Source: Fidelibacterota bacterium (lineage in GTDB: Bacteria; Fidelibacterota; Marinisomatia; SCGC-AAA003-L08; D37C17). From it: a stretch of 64,000 nucleotides of DNA. The stretch spans positions 59,300-123,299 of the forward strand of contig JACNLQ010000049.1 of the NCBI GenBank assembly GCA_014381415.1, in the 5' to 3' direction. Shown one piece after another: positions 55,676-64,000 of the stretch. Each line of letters starts with the position of its first letter. The first letter of the stretch is position 1. The notes beneath the pieces are model-generated. The model had not been told where the DNA came from and ran no database searches. It was given only the letters and a program-made list of their open reading frames with translations. The translations under genes were made by a program, and so were the position numbers.

Positions 55676-56810
55676 TTCCATTACTGATATAACAAAACAA
55701 ACCTATTTCATAATTGCCGGAGAACAATCTGCTGATAATCACGGAGCTTCTCTTATGAAGGCAATGCTGGTACAAAATCCTGAGATAGAATTTAATGGGA
55801 TCGGTGGAAAGGAAATGATCGAGGCGGGACTTTACTCCATTGAAGATATTGATAAAATGGCAGTGATGGGATTTGTGGAAGTTATACGTCACTTGGGGTT
55901 TTTCCGGAATTTATCCAAAAGAGTATTAGCTGAAATTGATAAGTGTCAGCCAAAACAAATTATTCTAATAGATTATCCTGGATTTAATTTGAGACTGGCA
56001 AAAAAGATAAAGGAACAATTCGACATTCCCATAACTTATTATGTAAGTCCACAGCTCTGGGCATGGAAAGAAAACAGAATAAAAATTATCCGTAAATACA
56101 TAGATCTATTGCTGGTTATTTTCCCTTTTGAAGAAGAATGGTACAGAGTTAGGGGCGTGGAAGCAAAGTTTGTGGGACACCCTACTTTTGATGATTGGAC
56201 GCCTACTTCTAAGGAAGAATTATGTAAATCATTGAATTTAAATGCGGATAAGCAGAAAATAATCTTATATCCCGGCAGCCGTTTACAAGAAGTGAAAAAA
56301 CATTTGCCAATTTTGGTTCAGGCAGCAGCAAAATTAAGAAATGATGATTCTTCACTTCAATTTATTTTGGGAGCATCACAACAAATAAACTGGAGTCAGT
56401 GGTCCCTTCCAAATTGGATTCAGATTGAATCAGATAATCCACAGAAAGCATTGGAATGTGCTGACCTTGCCTTGGTTGCTTCTGGTACCGCCACCTTGGA
56501 AGCGGCAGTATTTGGCACTCCCATGATTATCATTTATAAAATGGCAACAATTTCGTGGTGGCTATCAAAATTATTGGTAAAAGTACCCTATGCGGGTATG
56601 GTAAATATTATTGCCGGAAAAAAAATAATACCGGAGTTACTCCAGGAGAATGCAACCTCGGAAAAATTGTTTTATACAGCATTGTCAATTCTAAAGAATC
56701 CCCCAAAAATGGAAAAAATGATGGCTGATCTTAAAGAAGTACAAGTAACCCTAGAAGGTGTTGGTGCTTCAAAAAAAGCTGCCACCCAAATTTTCGGGTT
56801 TAACTCTTAA
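55665..56810 (+). CDS. lpxB: Lipid-A-disaccharide synthase
   Basis: A 381-residue GT19 enzyme. FIIAGEQSADNHGASLM is the family start, YVSPQLWAWKENRIKIIRKY, LYPGSRLQEVKKHLP, and VASGTATLEAAVFGTPMIIIYK and VNIIAGKKIIPELLQ are clear. It joins UDP-2,3-diacylglucosamine and lipid X. TTG start at 55665 overlaps the previous stop. There is no clear ribosome site, so it is probably coupled. Confidence 0.93.
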   Translation: MTANSITDITKQTYFIIAGEQSADNHGASLMKAMLVQNPEIEFNGIGGKEMIEAGLYSIEDIDKMAVMGFVEVIRHLGFFRNLSKRVLAEIDKCQPKQIILIDYPGFNLRLAKKIKEQFDIPITYYVSPQLWAWKENRIKIIRKYIDLLLVIFPFEEEWYRVRGVEAKFVGHPTFDDWTPTSKEELCKSLNLNADKQKIILYPGSRLQEVKKHLPILVQAAAKLRNDDSSLQFILGASQQINWSQWSLPNWIQIESDNPQKALECADLALVASGTATLEAAVFGTPMIIIYKMATISWWLSKLLVKVPYAGMVNIIAGKKIIPELLQENATSEKLFYTALSILKNPPKMEKMMADLKEVQVTLEGVGASKKAATQIFGFNS

Positions 56811-56831
56811 TTGAAAAACTCAGAAATTAAA

Positions 56832-56876
56832 TTTCCCTCCTTGGAGGGGTATTTGGCGAAGCCGAGGGATGGGTTG
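56832..56876. repeat. Single copy of the right-hand repeat element
   Basis: TTTCCCTCCTTGGAGGGGTA and TTTGGCGAAGCCGAGGGATG match the right-hand elements at 34249-34294, 34454-34500 and 34680-34726 with several changes. It lies between lpxB and the DUF374 gene and its last bases supply an ATG in the next gene's frame. Confidence 0.7.
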
Positions 56877-56901
56877 CAATCTTTTATTGGATACTGCAAT
56901 T

Positions 56902-57558
56902 ATGAAAAATAAATTAAAAATAACAATTTTATCATCTATTGGACGTTGGGTATTTCAACTACTCTTCTTATTGAATAAGGTTAAAATTCATGGAGAGGAA
57001 AATTTATTAAAATTAGCTAAGGATGGCAAACCTGTCATGGTCTGTGTTTGGCATGGCAGACTTGTATTCCCCAGTTGGTATATTCGACTCAAAATTACCA
57101 ATTTGCATGCAATCGCTAGCCGTCATTCCGATGCCGAGATTATGGCTCGAATTCTTAAACGATGGGGATACGGTCTTATTCGAGGCAGTACCAAAAAAGG
57201 TGGTAAGGCGGTTGTACAAAAAATGGTGGAAGTTTTTAAAAGTGGAGGAATAATTGCTATCACAAACGACGGACCCAAAGGTCCACCCAGAATTTCCAAA
57301 CCCGGTAGTACAGGTGTTGCAATTAAATATAATGTGAATATGGTGACGATAACAGGGTCCGCTACTAAATTTTGGCAGGTCAATTCATGGGATAGATTCA
57401 TGCTACCCAAACCATTTGGCAGAATCGACATTGTTGTTGCTCCTCCTTTAGAAATTACAACTCCACCTGAAAATAATGAAGAAGAGATAAAATTATTATC
57501 AGATTATATGAACCATTATCAGGATAAAGTTGACCGCATGACAGGCAAAATTAGTTAA
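56902..57558 (+). CDS. DUF374 lysophospholipid acyltransferase-like protein
   Basis: A 218-residue protein of the DUF374 group, distant from PlsC and LpxL. CVWHGRLVFPSWY carries the His, SRHSDAEIMARILKRWGY and AITNDGPKGPPRI hold the conserved DGP block. Members probably add the secondary acyl chains of lipid A. It lies between lpxB and lpxK. The track start at 56869 is inside a repeat; I chose ATG 56902. Confidence 0.85.
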   Translation: MKNKLKITILSSIGRWVFQLLFLLNKVKIHGEENLLKLAKDGKPVMVCVWHGRLVFPSWYIRLKITNLHAIASRHSDAEIMARILKRWGYGLIRGSTKKGGKAVVQKMVEVFKSGGIIAITNDGPKGPPRISKPGSTGVAIKYNVNMVTITGSATKFWQVNSWDRFMLPKPFGRIDIVVAPPLEITTPPENNEEEIKLLSDYMNHYQDKVDRMTGKIS

Positions 57559-58595
57559 TGACCTTTTACCAAAATATTCTCTTTCCAATTCTTATACCAT
57601 TATCATGGATGTATGGTTTGGTTATTTGGGTTCGTAATTTATTGTATGATAAAGGCTGGATTAAATCATCAAATTTTAATAAGCCCATAATCTCAGTTGG
57701 AAATATCACAACGGGGGGCACTGGGAAAACACCCCTGGTTATTTATCTTGCTGAATTACTCAAAAAAAATGGTATGAATCCAGGCATTATTAGTCGGGGA
57801 TATGGAAGAACATCTCAGGGGATGTTGTTAGTACATGATGGAAAAAAACTACTCACGGATGTAGAGTCTTCAGGGGACGAACCCTATTTAATGGCACGAG
57901 TTTTAGAAAATGTACCTGTGGTGGTTTGCGAAGATCGCAGCTATGGTATTCAACAACTCATTGATTATTATTCCGTAAATGTAGTCATAATAGATGATGG
58001 ATTTCAGCATCGTAAAGTAAAGCGGGATTTGGATATTATAACCATTTCAGCTAACGACAAAAGAGAGGATTACCGATTGCTTCCCTGGGGGAAATTAAGG
58101 GAGCCCTTGCAGAATCTAAAAAGAGCAAATGCCATAATTATTACTAAAACAAACAATTTTACGCCTCCCAACCTTCATACTGAGATTCAATCTATTTATA
58201 AAGGAAGTTTATATTTTAGTACGATAGTCCCTATTTTAATGAAATATGATTCAACGGGATATCATAAATCACTACCACCATCTGAACCACTTTTTGGCTT
58301 TTGCGGTATTGGAGAACCGGATTCTTTTATAGATTCAATTGGGAAATTAGAATTAAAGTTGAGTGGCAAACGAATTTTCAGGGATCATCAAGAATATACC
58401 CATACCGTCATAACAGAATTATCCGTTCAGATAAAATCCAGTAATTGCAAAGCAGTAATTACGACAGAAAAAGATTTAGTAAAATTACCTGATAACTTTT
58501 TGACTGAATTTAATATTTATGTGATAAAAATTGAAATTAGGTTTAAGGATGAGGGGGCTGTTTTGGATTTAATTCAATCTGTTTTAAGGATATGA
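57558..58595 (+). CDS. lpxK: Tetraacyldisaccharide 4'-kinase
   Basis: A 345-residue LpxK. The P-loop is VGNITTGGTGKTPLVIYL, VVIIDDGFQHRKVKRDLDI is the DGFQH motif, and RDHQEYT is in the C-terminal part. It phosphorylates the 4' position of the lipid A precursor. ATG 57558 shares a base with the previous stop (TAATG). Confidence 0.94.
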   Translation: MTFYQNILFPILIPLSWMYGLVIWVRNLLYDKGWIKSSNFNKPIISVGNITTGGTGKTPLVIYLAELLKKNGMNPGIISRGYGRTSQGMLLVHDGKKLLTDVESSGDEPYLMARVLENVPVVVCEDRSYGIQQLIDYYSVNVVIIDDGFQHRKVKRDLDIITISANDKREDYRLLPWGKLREPLQNLKRANAIIITKTNNFTPPNLHTEIQSIYKGSLYFSTIVPILMKYDSTGYHKSLPPSEPLFGFCGIGEPDSFIDSIGKLELKLSGKRIFRDHQEYTHTVITELSVQIKSSNCKAVITTEKDLVKLPDNFLTEFNIYVIKIEIRFKDEGAVLDLIQSVLRI

Positions 58596-58611
58596 CTTAT
58601 TCACCACCAAT

Positions 58612-58636
58612 CTACGCAAGCTATACTACGCAAGCT
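58612..58636. repeat. 11-base direct repeat at the 3' end of the HDAC-like gene
   Basis: CTACGCAAGCT occurs twice with a 3-base spacer (ATA) between. It overlaps the stop codon of the minus-strand gene and may have shortened or altered its C-terminus. Confidence 0.45.
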
Positions 58637-59523
58637 GCAACCATCACGCAGCACTCCCCCAAAGCTTCCAGATCATAGCCACCTTCCAATCCCAATAATA
58701 GATTGGGCTGTATTTCCAGACAGCGTTTCGTCATATAGGCAAAATCTTCTGCCTCTAAGTTGATACCAGCCAGAGGGTCTTTCCGATGGGCATCAAATCC
58801 AGCGCTGATAATTAAAAGATCGGGAGAGAATTTTTCTATAAAGGGAAAAACCTCCTTGTCGAAAATCTGTTTATACTCCGAACTTCCATAACCGGATGGA
58901 ACCGGGATATTCAGCACATTTCCATGATCACCTTTTTCCATTTGGGAGCCAGTTCCTGGGTAAAAGGGAAATTGGTGAATGGATACATAGGCAATGTCTA
59001 GATTGGACTGCACAATATGCTGGGTTCCATTACCGTGATGTACATCCCAGTCAAAGATTGCCACTTTCTTGATGTCATCCTGCTTTAGGGCATAGACTCC
59101 AGCCAGCGCAGCATTGGAAAAAAGGCAAAATCCCATAGCTCGGCCTGCTTCAGCATGATGTCCAGGTGGTCGCGAGAGTACCAAGGCCGAATTCCCAGCC
59201 AATACTTCATCCACTCCATCCAGCCAGGCGCCGGCAGATTTTAGAGCAATATCATAACTCTCAGGGCACACCGGAGTGTCCGGGTCTAAATTACCCTCAT
59301 CGGATTTACATACTTGCTTAACATGCTCAATATGCTCTTTGCTGTGTATCCACTCCAATTCAGATTCAATGGCAGAACGGGGTTCTTTCCAATTCATTCT
59401 ATCATAAAATTCGCTGGATTTTAGGGCATCAACACAGGCGCGTAAACGATCCGGTCTCTCAGGGTGGCCTGCACCAGTATCATGATTTAGAAAATCAGGG
59501 TGATATATTACGGTTAGGGAAAT
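58621..59523 (-). CDS. Histone deacetylase-like amidohydrolase, start codon not standard
   Basis: A zinc deacetylase of about 300 residues. LSRPPGHHAEAGRAMGF has the His pair, FDWDVHHGNGTQ and ISAGFDAHRKDPLAG hold zinc ligands, and LEGGYDLEAL has the active-site Tyr. The track starts at ATG 59397, but the frame continues upstream through YHPDFLNHDTGAGHPERPDR, the normal family N-terminus. No ATG, GTG or TTG lies in that stretch. The best candidate is ATT at 59523, giving ISLTVIYHPDF. The end (CCVMVAACVV) is short. Substrates in bacteria include acetylated polyamines or small amides. Confidence 0.8.
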   Translation of the reverse strand: MSLTVIYHPDFLNHDTGAGHPERPDRLRACVDALKSSEFYDRMNWKEPRSAIESELEWIHSKEHIEHVKQVCKSDEGNLDPDTPVCPESYDIALKSAGAWLDGVDEVLAGNSALVLSRPPGHHAEAGRAMGFCLFSNAALAGVYALKQDDIKKVAIFDWDVHHGNGTQHIVQSNLDIAYVSIHQFPFYPGTGSQMEKGDHGNVLNIPVPSGYGSSEYKQIFDKEVFPFIEKFSPDLLIISAGFDAHRKDPLAGINLEAEDFAYMTKRCLEIQPNLLLGLEGGYDLEALGECCVMVAACVV

Positions 59524-59525
59524 AT

Positions 59526-59690
59526 TTAATTTTCTTGGAAAGGGGTTTCATAATAGGATTTTAATTCCGTCAAACCTCCAAAATATGAATCATCTACCAA
59601 AATCTGGGGCACAAAAGTTTTCCCATCTGCGCATTTCGCCATTTCTTCACAAATATTGATAGTACTAATAGTTGATTCATGGTTATCCAT
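59526..59690 (-). pseudogene. Glutaredoxin C-terminal remnant
   Basis: A 54-codon frame with TGA right before its ATG. The product has GKTFVPQILVDDSYFGGLTE, the TVP and GG motifs of glutaredoxins, but lacks the N-terminal CPxC and first strand. It ends two bases before the proposed deacetylase start. It reads as a truncated gene. Confidence 0.5.
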
Positions 59691-59720
59691 TCACCAGATT
59701 AAGAAGAAATAATAGAAGTT

Positions 59721-61460
59721 TTATATTAAATGTTTAATTGGCTTTCCGCTTGAATTAGCAGAAATAATATTTCTCAGACCGGTATTAACACCTGTTATTT
59801 TTATTTTCTGTTTTATCGGATTCCCATCCATAGAGTAAGCAATAACGCGACTACCATTGGATCTGCATACCCAGTTGTCATTATGGTTTTCAATTGTAAT
59901 ATTTTTTGAAGTATTTATATCAAATTGAATTCCGGCTAAGTTTGAATGGGGAGGAAGAACGATTTCATTTTGTTGAATCTGAATTTTGTAGGGTGAAGTA
60001 TTAGGTACAAAGCCTTCAAAACTATTATTTAGAATAATTCCAACAACTTCAACAACATCTAAAATATTAATTTCCCCATCACCATTCAAATCACCAGCAT
60101 TAAATTGTTCTGGTGTGAACTCAGAGTACTCAAGAATATAGTTCACCATAATAACAATATCAATGACATTTAATGAACCATCATTGTTCACATCACCACT
60201 ACTATAATTTTCTGAAGTAATTAAGGCTAGATATTCAAAATCACCATTTAGGGTATTGCTTATAATTGTATCATTTACACCTAAGAATTGGGATAATGCC
60301 GATGCAAATATCTGTCTAAAATCGAATTCATAAGACAAATTATTATTTTGGTCCACATTCACCAAATCAGGCGGGCCGCCAAACAGCCCCCCGGCTACTT
60401 TATCACCCATGAGAAATTGTACGGATGCAGCGCCATGATCGGTTCCTGTACCATTTTGGAAAGGGCGCCGTCCAAACTCAGAAGTTGTTAGCATAACTAA
60501 ATCCTGAGAAAGTTCTTGATTGGTTAAATCAGTATAGAATGAATATAATGCACCATTTAATTGGGTCATGAGGAGGTTGTGGCGATTACTTTGATCATTA
60601 TGAGTGTCATAACCATTATGATATACAATATAAAATGGAGAATACATTCCCCCTGAAATTAGCTTAGCAATGGCGCCTAATTGTGATGCCAAAGAGCTAT
60701 TTGGGTATTCCACAGAATTTATACCATTATCTGCAGCATTTTGAATATATTCAGCATAAGTCATGGCGGTATTATCGATGCTGCGGATGTATGATAGTTC
60801 ATCACCACCAAAAGTATCTGGGACAGAATTATCAGCACCTCCATAATAGGTATATCCAACTAAATCTAAAAATGAGGAAGGATCATCCACCATAATACCC
60901 GTAATTCCCTGCTCCCCACGAATAAGGAGATTATTAGATGTGCCCTGTAACAATGATAAGGGATCCTCTGGGACATTTGTCATATAATCAGGAAAAAGCT
61001 GTTCCATTAAACGGGCAATCCATCCTGTATTTAAAACCTCGTTTGAATCGGAAGCACTTTGCCAAATATCTGTGGATCTAAAATGAGATAAATTCTGATC
61101 AGGATACCCTACATTTTCAATGACTGCTAGATTACCATTATTCCAAAATTGTGCAAATGCATTTAAATTTGGATGAAAACCCAATTCATCATTTATAGGC
61201 AATACGGTTTCTGCATTAATGGCTAAATCTGGTCGCAGATTATAATATTGGCTATTGGTATAAGGAACAACCGTGTTAAGCCCATCATTTCCACCACTCA
61301 GATTTATAATAACAATAGACCTGCCATTGAATTCGCTTCGCAACCGTTCAACCATTGTGGGATTTTTACTGAGGATACTTTGCATCCATGACGGAATAAA
61401 CATACTACCACCCAATAATAATGACGATTGTTTTAAGAAGTTTTTTCTAGAAATACTCAT
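59721..61460 (-). CDS. DUF1501 protein with dockerin repeats
   Basis: A 579-residue exported protein. The start has a Tat-like signal (SRKNFLKQSSLLLGGS), and the DUF1501 part has IINLSGGNDGLNTVVPY and TTSEFGRRPFQNG with a HGAA segment. A type I dockerin follows at about 430-480: GDVNNDGSLNVIDIVIMVNY and AGDLNGDGEINILDVVEVV. A beta-sandwich-like tail (LAGIQFDINTS) ends the protein. DUF1501 is in the alkaline phosphatase/sulfatase-like superfamily. It overlaps DUF1800 as ATGA. Confidence 0.9.
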   Translation of the reverse strand: MSISRKNFLKQSSLLLGGSMFIPSWMQSILSKNPTMVERLRSEFNGRSIVIINLSGGNDGLNTVVPYTNSQYYNLRPDLAINAETVLPINDELGFHPNLNAFAQFWNNGNLAVIENVGYPDQNLSHFRSTDIWQSASDSNEVLNTGWIARLMEQLFPDYMTNVPEDPLSLLQGTSNNLLIRGEQGITGIMVDDPSSFLDLVGYTYYGGADNSVPDTFGGDELSYIRSIDNTAMTYAEYIQNAADNGINSVEYPNSSLASQLGAIAKLISGGMYSPFYIVYHNGYDTHNDQSNRHNLLMTQLNGALYSFYTDLTNQELSQDLVMLTTSEFGRRPFQNGTGTDHGAASVQFLMGDKVAGGLFGGPPDLVNVDQNNNLSYEFDFRQIFASALSQFLGVNDTIISNTLNGDFEYLALITSENYSSGDVNNDGSLNVIDIVIMVNYILEYSEFTPEQFNAGDLNGDGEINILDVVEVVGIILNNSFEGFVPNTSPYKIQIQQNEIVLPPHSNLAGIQFDINTSKNITIENHNDNWVCRSNGSRVIAYSMDGNPIKQKIKITGVNTGLRNIISANSSGKPIKHLI

Positions 61461-63085
61461 TTAAGCTGGTACTCCGATAATTTCATCATTTGTCCAACAA
61501 CCACATAAAGTCTTTCCAGTGCACCCTCATAATACAATAAATGCCACTCAAATGGATCAGCTCCATCTAATAAATCGTTTAATAGTTGCTGTTTGGTTAA
61601 TTCGGAAGGCTCGATTGCATAAAAATGGTCATACAGATATTCCATAAGTGCTTCGGGGTCTGTTTGTCCATTGGGAATTTGTGAGGTAAGATTTACTAAA
61701 TCAGGATGAAATCCACCTAATGCACCATAAATAATATAATTGGTATAGGTTTTTCGCCAAGGCAGGGTATAGGTATTTATCCAATTTCGATAACCAGGCC
61801 ACCCTGAAACATCAGGTGGATATAAAATTACGCCACCCTGAATATCCCATAAATATTGGGTTACCTGCTTTAATGTATATTCAAATTCGATGGGTTCATT
61901 AACATCTACATTTAACAATTTTAATGATGAAAGGGTATGGTGGATGGGAGTTTTATATTTGGCTCCTCTGAAATTTTCATCGAAAAAATGCTCACTATTT
62001 AGTAGTGCAACCATAACTGGTTTTATTTCATAATTATTGTCCCGCATAATCTGTGCTAATTCTTCAATAATTTCTTCGTTTGGGATATCATAAATAAACC
62101 AACGATACAATTTATCGCATATAAAATAAGCAGTTTGATCTTGCTCAAAAATGATGTCAATTATATCAGCGGCATTAAAATTCCCCGTTTGGCCCAAGAA
62201 TGTTTTAATACCATCATCAAATCGATCTACTAAAAAATAAGTATCCAATCCATTTGTTACATATCCTGTCAATCCACGCGCACCTTCATACACGTCATTT
62301 TGAGTATAATTTCCTTCGCCCAAGGTGAATAGTTCTAATAGTTCTCTGCCGAAGTTTTCATTCACTGAATTGGCTGTATTTTCGTTATTGTTTAACCACA
62401 ACAACATTGCGGGGTCGATTACCATTTCATTTACTAATGTTTTGAAATTACCCAATGCATATTGGCGAAGTAATTTATTTTGATGGTACATGGCAGGGGC
62501 ATAGGGAATTCCCTCTGCAGAGGTGGCAAAATGGTCATGCCAGAAGTAAACCATTTCTTCTTCAATTGAAAGTTCATGATAAAAAAATCGATCAGTCCAC
62601 CAATTCATTAATTCTCTTGTTTGACTAATATATGCTGAGATTAATGAATCTTTTTGTTCAGGTGTTAGATCCACATAATTTGGAGGAAATGGATCATCAA
62701 CCCACTCGCCAGGAGGAGAAGGTTCATTTACTGCTCTGAGCAGATAATCTACTCCTGTGGAAATTTCAAATTCCAAAAATGTATTTAATTCATCAATTGT
62801 TGTACCCACTACCGATCTGTTTAATAAATGCTTGGCATCAGAAAAGGTCATTTCTCGGGTCGCAGGGGAAAGTGGAGCAATAATTGTATTGGTTCCTCTT
62901 GCATAAACAATGTCTAATGTGGGAATTATAGGTAAATCAATTAGATTTAAATCTAAATCGGGCTGGAAATTATTCTCAGAAATATATTTTGTTAGTGCTT
63001 GGGATTGCTGTACATGAGTATTCTTCTCATTTGCTAACAGTGGCAGCACAAAAACGATGAATAAGAATTTCTTTAGAGTACTCAT
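61457..63085 (-). CDS. DUF1800 exported protein
   Basis: A 542-residue protein with a signal peptide (FLFIVFVLPLLANEKN). EFDAKHLLNR-like opening DAKHLLNRSVVGTT, VYFWHDHFATS, NFGRELLELFTLGEGNYTQ and PPDVSGWPGYRNWI are family blocks. The role is unknown; the gene is nearly always beside DUF1501 in my recollection. It precedes DUF1501 with an ATGA overlap. Confidence 0.92.
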   Translation of the reverse strand: MSTLKKFLFIVFVLPLLANEKNTHVQQSQALTKYISENNFQPDLDLNLIDLPIIPTLDIVYARGTNTIIAPLSPATREMTFSDAKHLLNRSVVGTTIDELNTFLEFEISTGVDYLLRAVNEPSPPGEWVDDPFPPNYVDLTPEQKDSLISAYISQTRELMNWWTDRFFYHELSIEEEMVYFWHDHFATSAEGIPYAPAMYHQNKLLRQYALGNFKTLVNEMVIDPAMLLWLNNNENTANSVNENFGRELLELFTLGEGNYTQNDVYEGARGLTGYVTNGLDTYFLVDRFDDGIKTFLGQTGNFNAADIIDIIFEQDQTAYFICDKLYRWFIYDIPNEEIIEELAQIMRDNNYEIKPVMVALLNSEHFFDENFRGAKYKTPIHHTLSSLKLLNVDVNEPIEFEYTLKQVTQYLWDIQGGVILYPPDVSGWPGYRNWINTYTLPWRKTYTNYIIYGALGGFHPDLVNLTSQIPNGQTDPEALMEYLYDHFYAIEPSELTKQQLLNDLLDGADPFEWHLLYYEGALERLYVVVGQMMKLSEYQLK

Positions 63086-63194
63086 GCTAAAGTTTACACC
63101 ATTAATACTTAATTTTCAATTGGAATATTGTAACAGAATTTAAATAAAAAGACTTCGGGTTTTATAGAAAAGGAAGGTATTTGTAGTAGTATAA

Positions 63195-64000
63195 CTATCT
63201 ACGGGTCTTTTTATACTTAGTATCTGCCTTCATCTTTTTGATCATATTCTTGTCTTTAATCCCCTTTTTATTGAGTTCAAATTGGGATTGTTCAGCTTTC
63301 ATTTTATGAAAATTATCATAATAGGATTGATCAATTTCATTATTTTCAAGTGCCAATAGAATTGCACATCCCGGCTCTATTAAATGGGTGCAATCTGAAT
63401 ACTTACATGATTCTGAAAGGGTGAAAATGATTTCAAAGGTGGACTCCAAAGTCTTAAAACTCTCTGCAATACCCAACTCACGCATCCCTGGTGTATCAAT
63501 AAGAATCCCCGAATCTTTCAAAATGAATAATTCACGATGACTGGTAGTGTGTTGTCCTTTATTAGATTTTTCTCTCAGGGATTTGGTTAACATCACCTTT
63601 TCTCCTACTAAATTATTAATAAGAGTGGACTTCCCGGCGCCAGATGCTCCAATGAAACAATAGGTTTTTCCATACTCAATTATTTGTTGAACTTCAGGGA
63701 AACCCTCTAAACTTTTATTGCTGAGAAATAGGATAGGAACCTCAGTAAATCGTTTTTTGATTTGACTAGTTTTAGTCGCCAATTCGGCTTTTTCCGCAAT
63801 ATCAATTTTGGTAAGAATTACGATGGGTTGAATATTTGATGCAAACGCGATGGCAATTAAACGATCTAATCGATTCAGGTTGAAATCATGGGTGATGTCC
63901 TGTAAAACAAAAGCAGTATCTACATTGGAAGCAATGGTTTGTTTTTTGCCAAATCTGCCAATAGCCTGCCGTTCGATGATGGTTTTACGGGGCAGAATTT
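63195..64000 (-). CDS. rsgA: Ribosome small subunit GTPase RsgA, 5' end beyond the window
   Basis: A circularly permuted GTPase. From the right edge inward, ERQAIGRFGKKQTIASNVDT (OB-fold end), FNLNRLDRLIAIAFASNIQP, TKID (G4), GASGAGKSTLINNLVG (G1) and DTPGMRELG (G3) appear in that order. The C-terminal zinc motif is CKYSDCTHLIEPGC. It helps 30S maturation. The track starts at a TTG in the middle (63782); the reading frame really runs to the window edge. Confidence 0.92.
   Translation of the reverse strand, partial: ILPRKTIIERQAIGRFGKKQTIASNVDTAFVLQDITHDFNLNRLDRLIAIAFASNIQPIVILTKIDIAEKAELATKTSQIKKRFTEVPILFLSNKSLEGFPEVQQIIEYGKTYCFIGASGAGKSTLINNLVGEKVMLTKSLREKSNKGQHTTSHRELFILKDSGILIDTPGMRELGIAESFKTLESTFEIIFTLSESCKYSDCTHLIEPGCAILLALENNEIDQSYYDNFHKMKAEQSQFELNKKGIKDKNMIKKMKADTKYKKTRR

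Noticed and set aside
1-64000. tRNA or rRNA genes
   Set aside because: I looked for the T-loop GGTTCGAATCC type and for long conserved RNA blocks and saw none.

Overview
The window is a gene-dense, AT-rich bacterial chromosome segment with about 60 genes, most on the minus strand and many overlapping by 1-14 bases (ATGA, TGATG and TAATG junctions). Lipid A genes (lpxB, lpxK, a DUF374 acyltransferase), outer-membrane beta-barrel-like proteins and lipoproteins show a Gram-negative envelope. A paired DUF1800/DUF1501 locus with a type I dockerin repeat, weak Shine-Dalgarno use with many TTG/GTG starts, and the overall gene mix fit the Fibrobacteres-Chlorobi-Bacteroidetes neighbourhood, most likely Candidatus Marinimicrobia (SAR406/Neomarinimicrobiota). 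That placement is an inference from gene content; there is no rRNA here. I found no tRNA, rRNA, CRISPR array, integrase or insertion sequence.

Layout. 1-10 kb: a cut-off PfkB sugar kinase, a Nudix hydrolase overlapping an AroQ-like protein that lacks catalytic residues, a NagD-type phosphatase and dapF, a membrane protein, an SDR, plsC, mutY, a MarR regulator, a beta-phosphoglucomutase-like HAD, a secreted family I.5-like lipase and an M48 protease. 10-16 kb: a cupin, two small envelope proteins and a 1283-residue membrane protein joining a TolB-like domain, TPRs and PQQ-type propellers. 15-24 kb: HAD, methyltransferase, TPR protein, acyl-CoA carboxylase carboxyltransferase, B12-binding mutase subunit, dtd, a 53-codon ORF and dnaE. 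24-34 kb: a homocysteine methyltransferase-like gene, a secreted glutathione peroxidase, a C45 acyltransferase, a double GNAT, a lipoprotein-type isoaspartyl methyltransferase, a DNPH1-like hydrolase, arsR-arsM, a PP2C phosphatase and a retinol saturase-like oxidoreductase. 33.9-34.76 kb is non-coding and carries three copies of a composite inverted repeat.

34.7-48.8 kb is one long minus-strand housekeeping run, read as eno, ftsB-like, two barrel-like proteins, an amidase, murI, folC, rho, an aspartate aminotransferase, rpmE, DUF1385, prfA, prmC and ubiA-like. 48.9-54 kb is a plus-strand surface-polysaccharide cluster (FemAB-like transferase, Wzx flippase, three glycosyltransferases). 54.7-58.6 kb is a lipid A cluster containing a Gfo/Idh/MocA oxidoreductase. 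58.6-63 kb holds a histone-deacetylase-like hydrolase with no ordinary start codon, a glutaredoxin remnant and the DUF1501/DUF1800 pair. The window ends inside rsgA.

Functionally this is mostly core metabolism and envelope assembly. The least ordinary items are the BIME-like repeat cluster, the propeller protein and its two envelope neighbours, the AroQ pseudo-enzyme, the oxidoreductase in the lipid A operon, and matching TTGTA-N3-TACAA palindromes before marR and the isoaspartyl methyltransferase gene. I did not see a clearly new multi-gene defence or mobile system.
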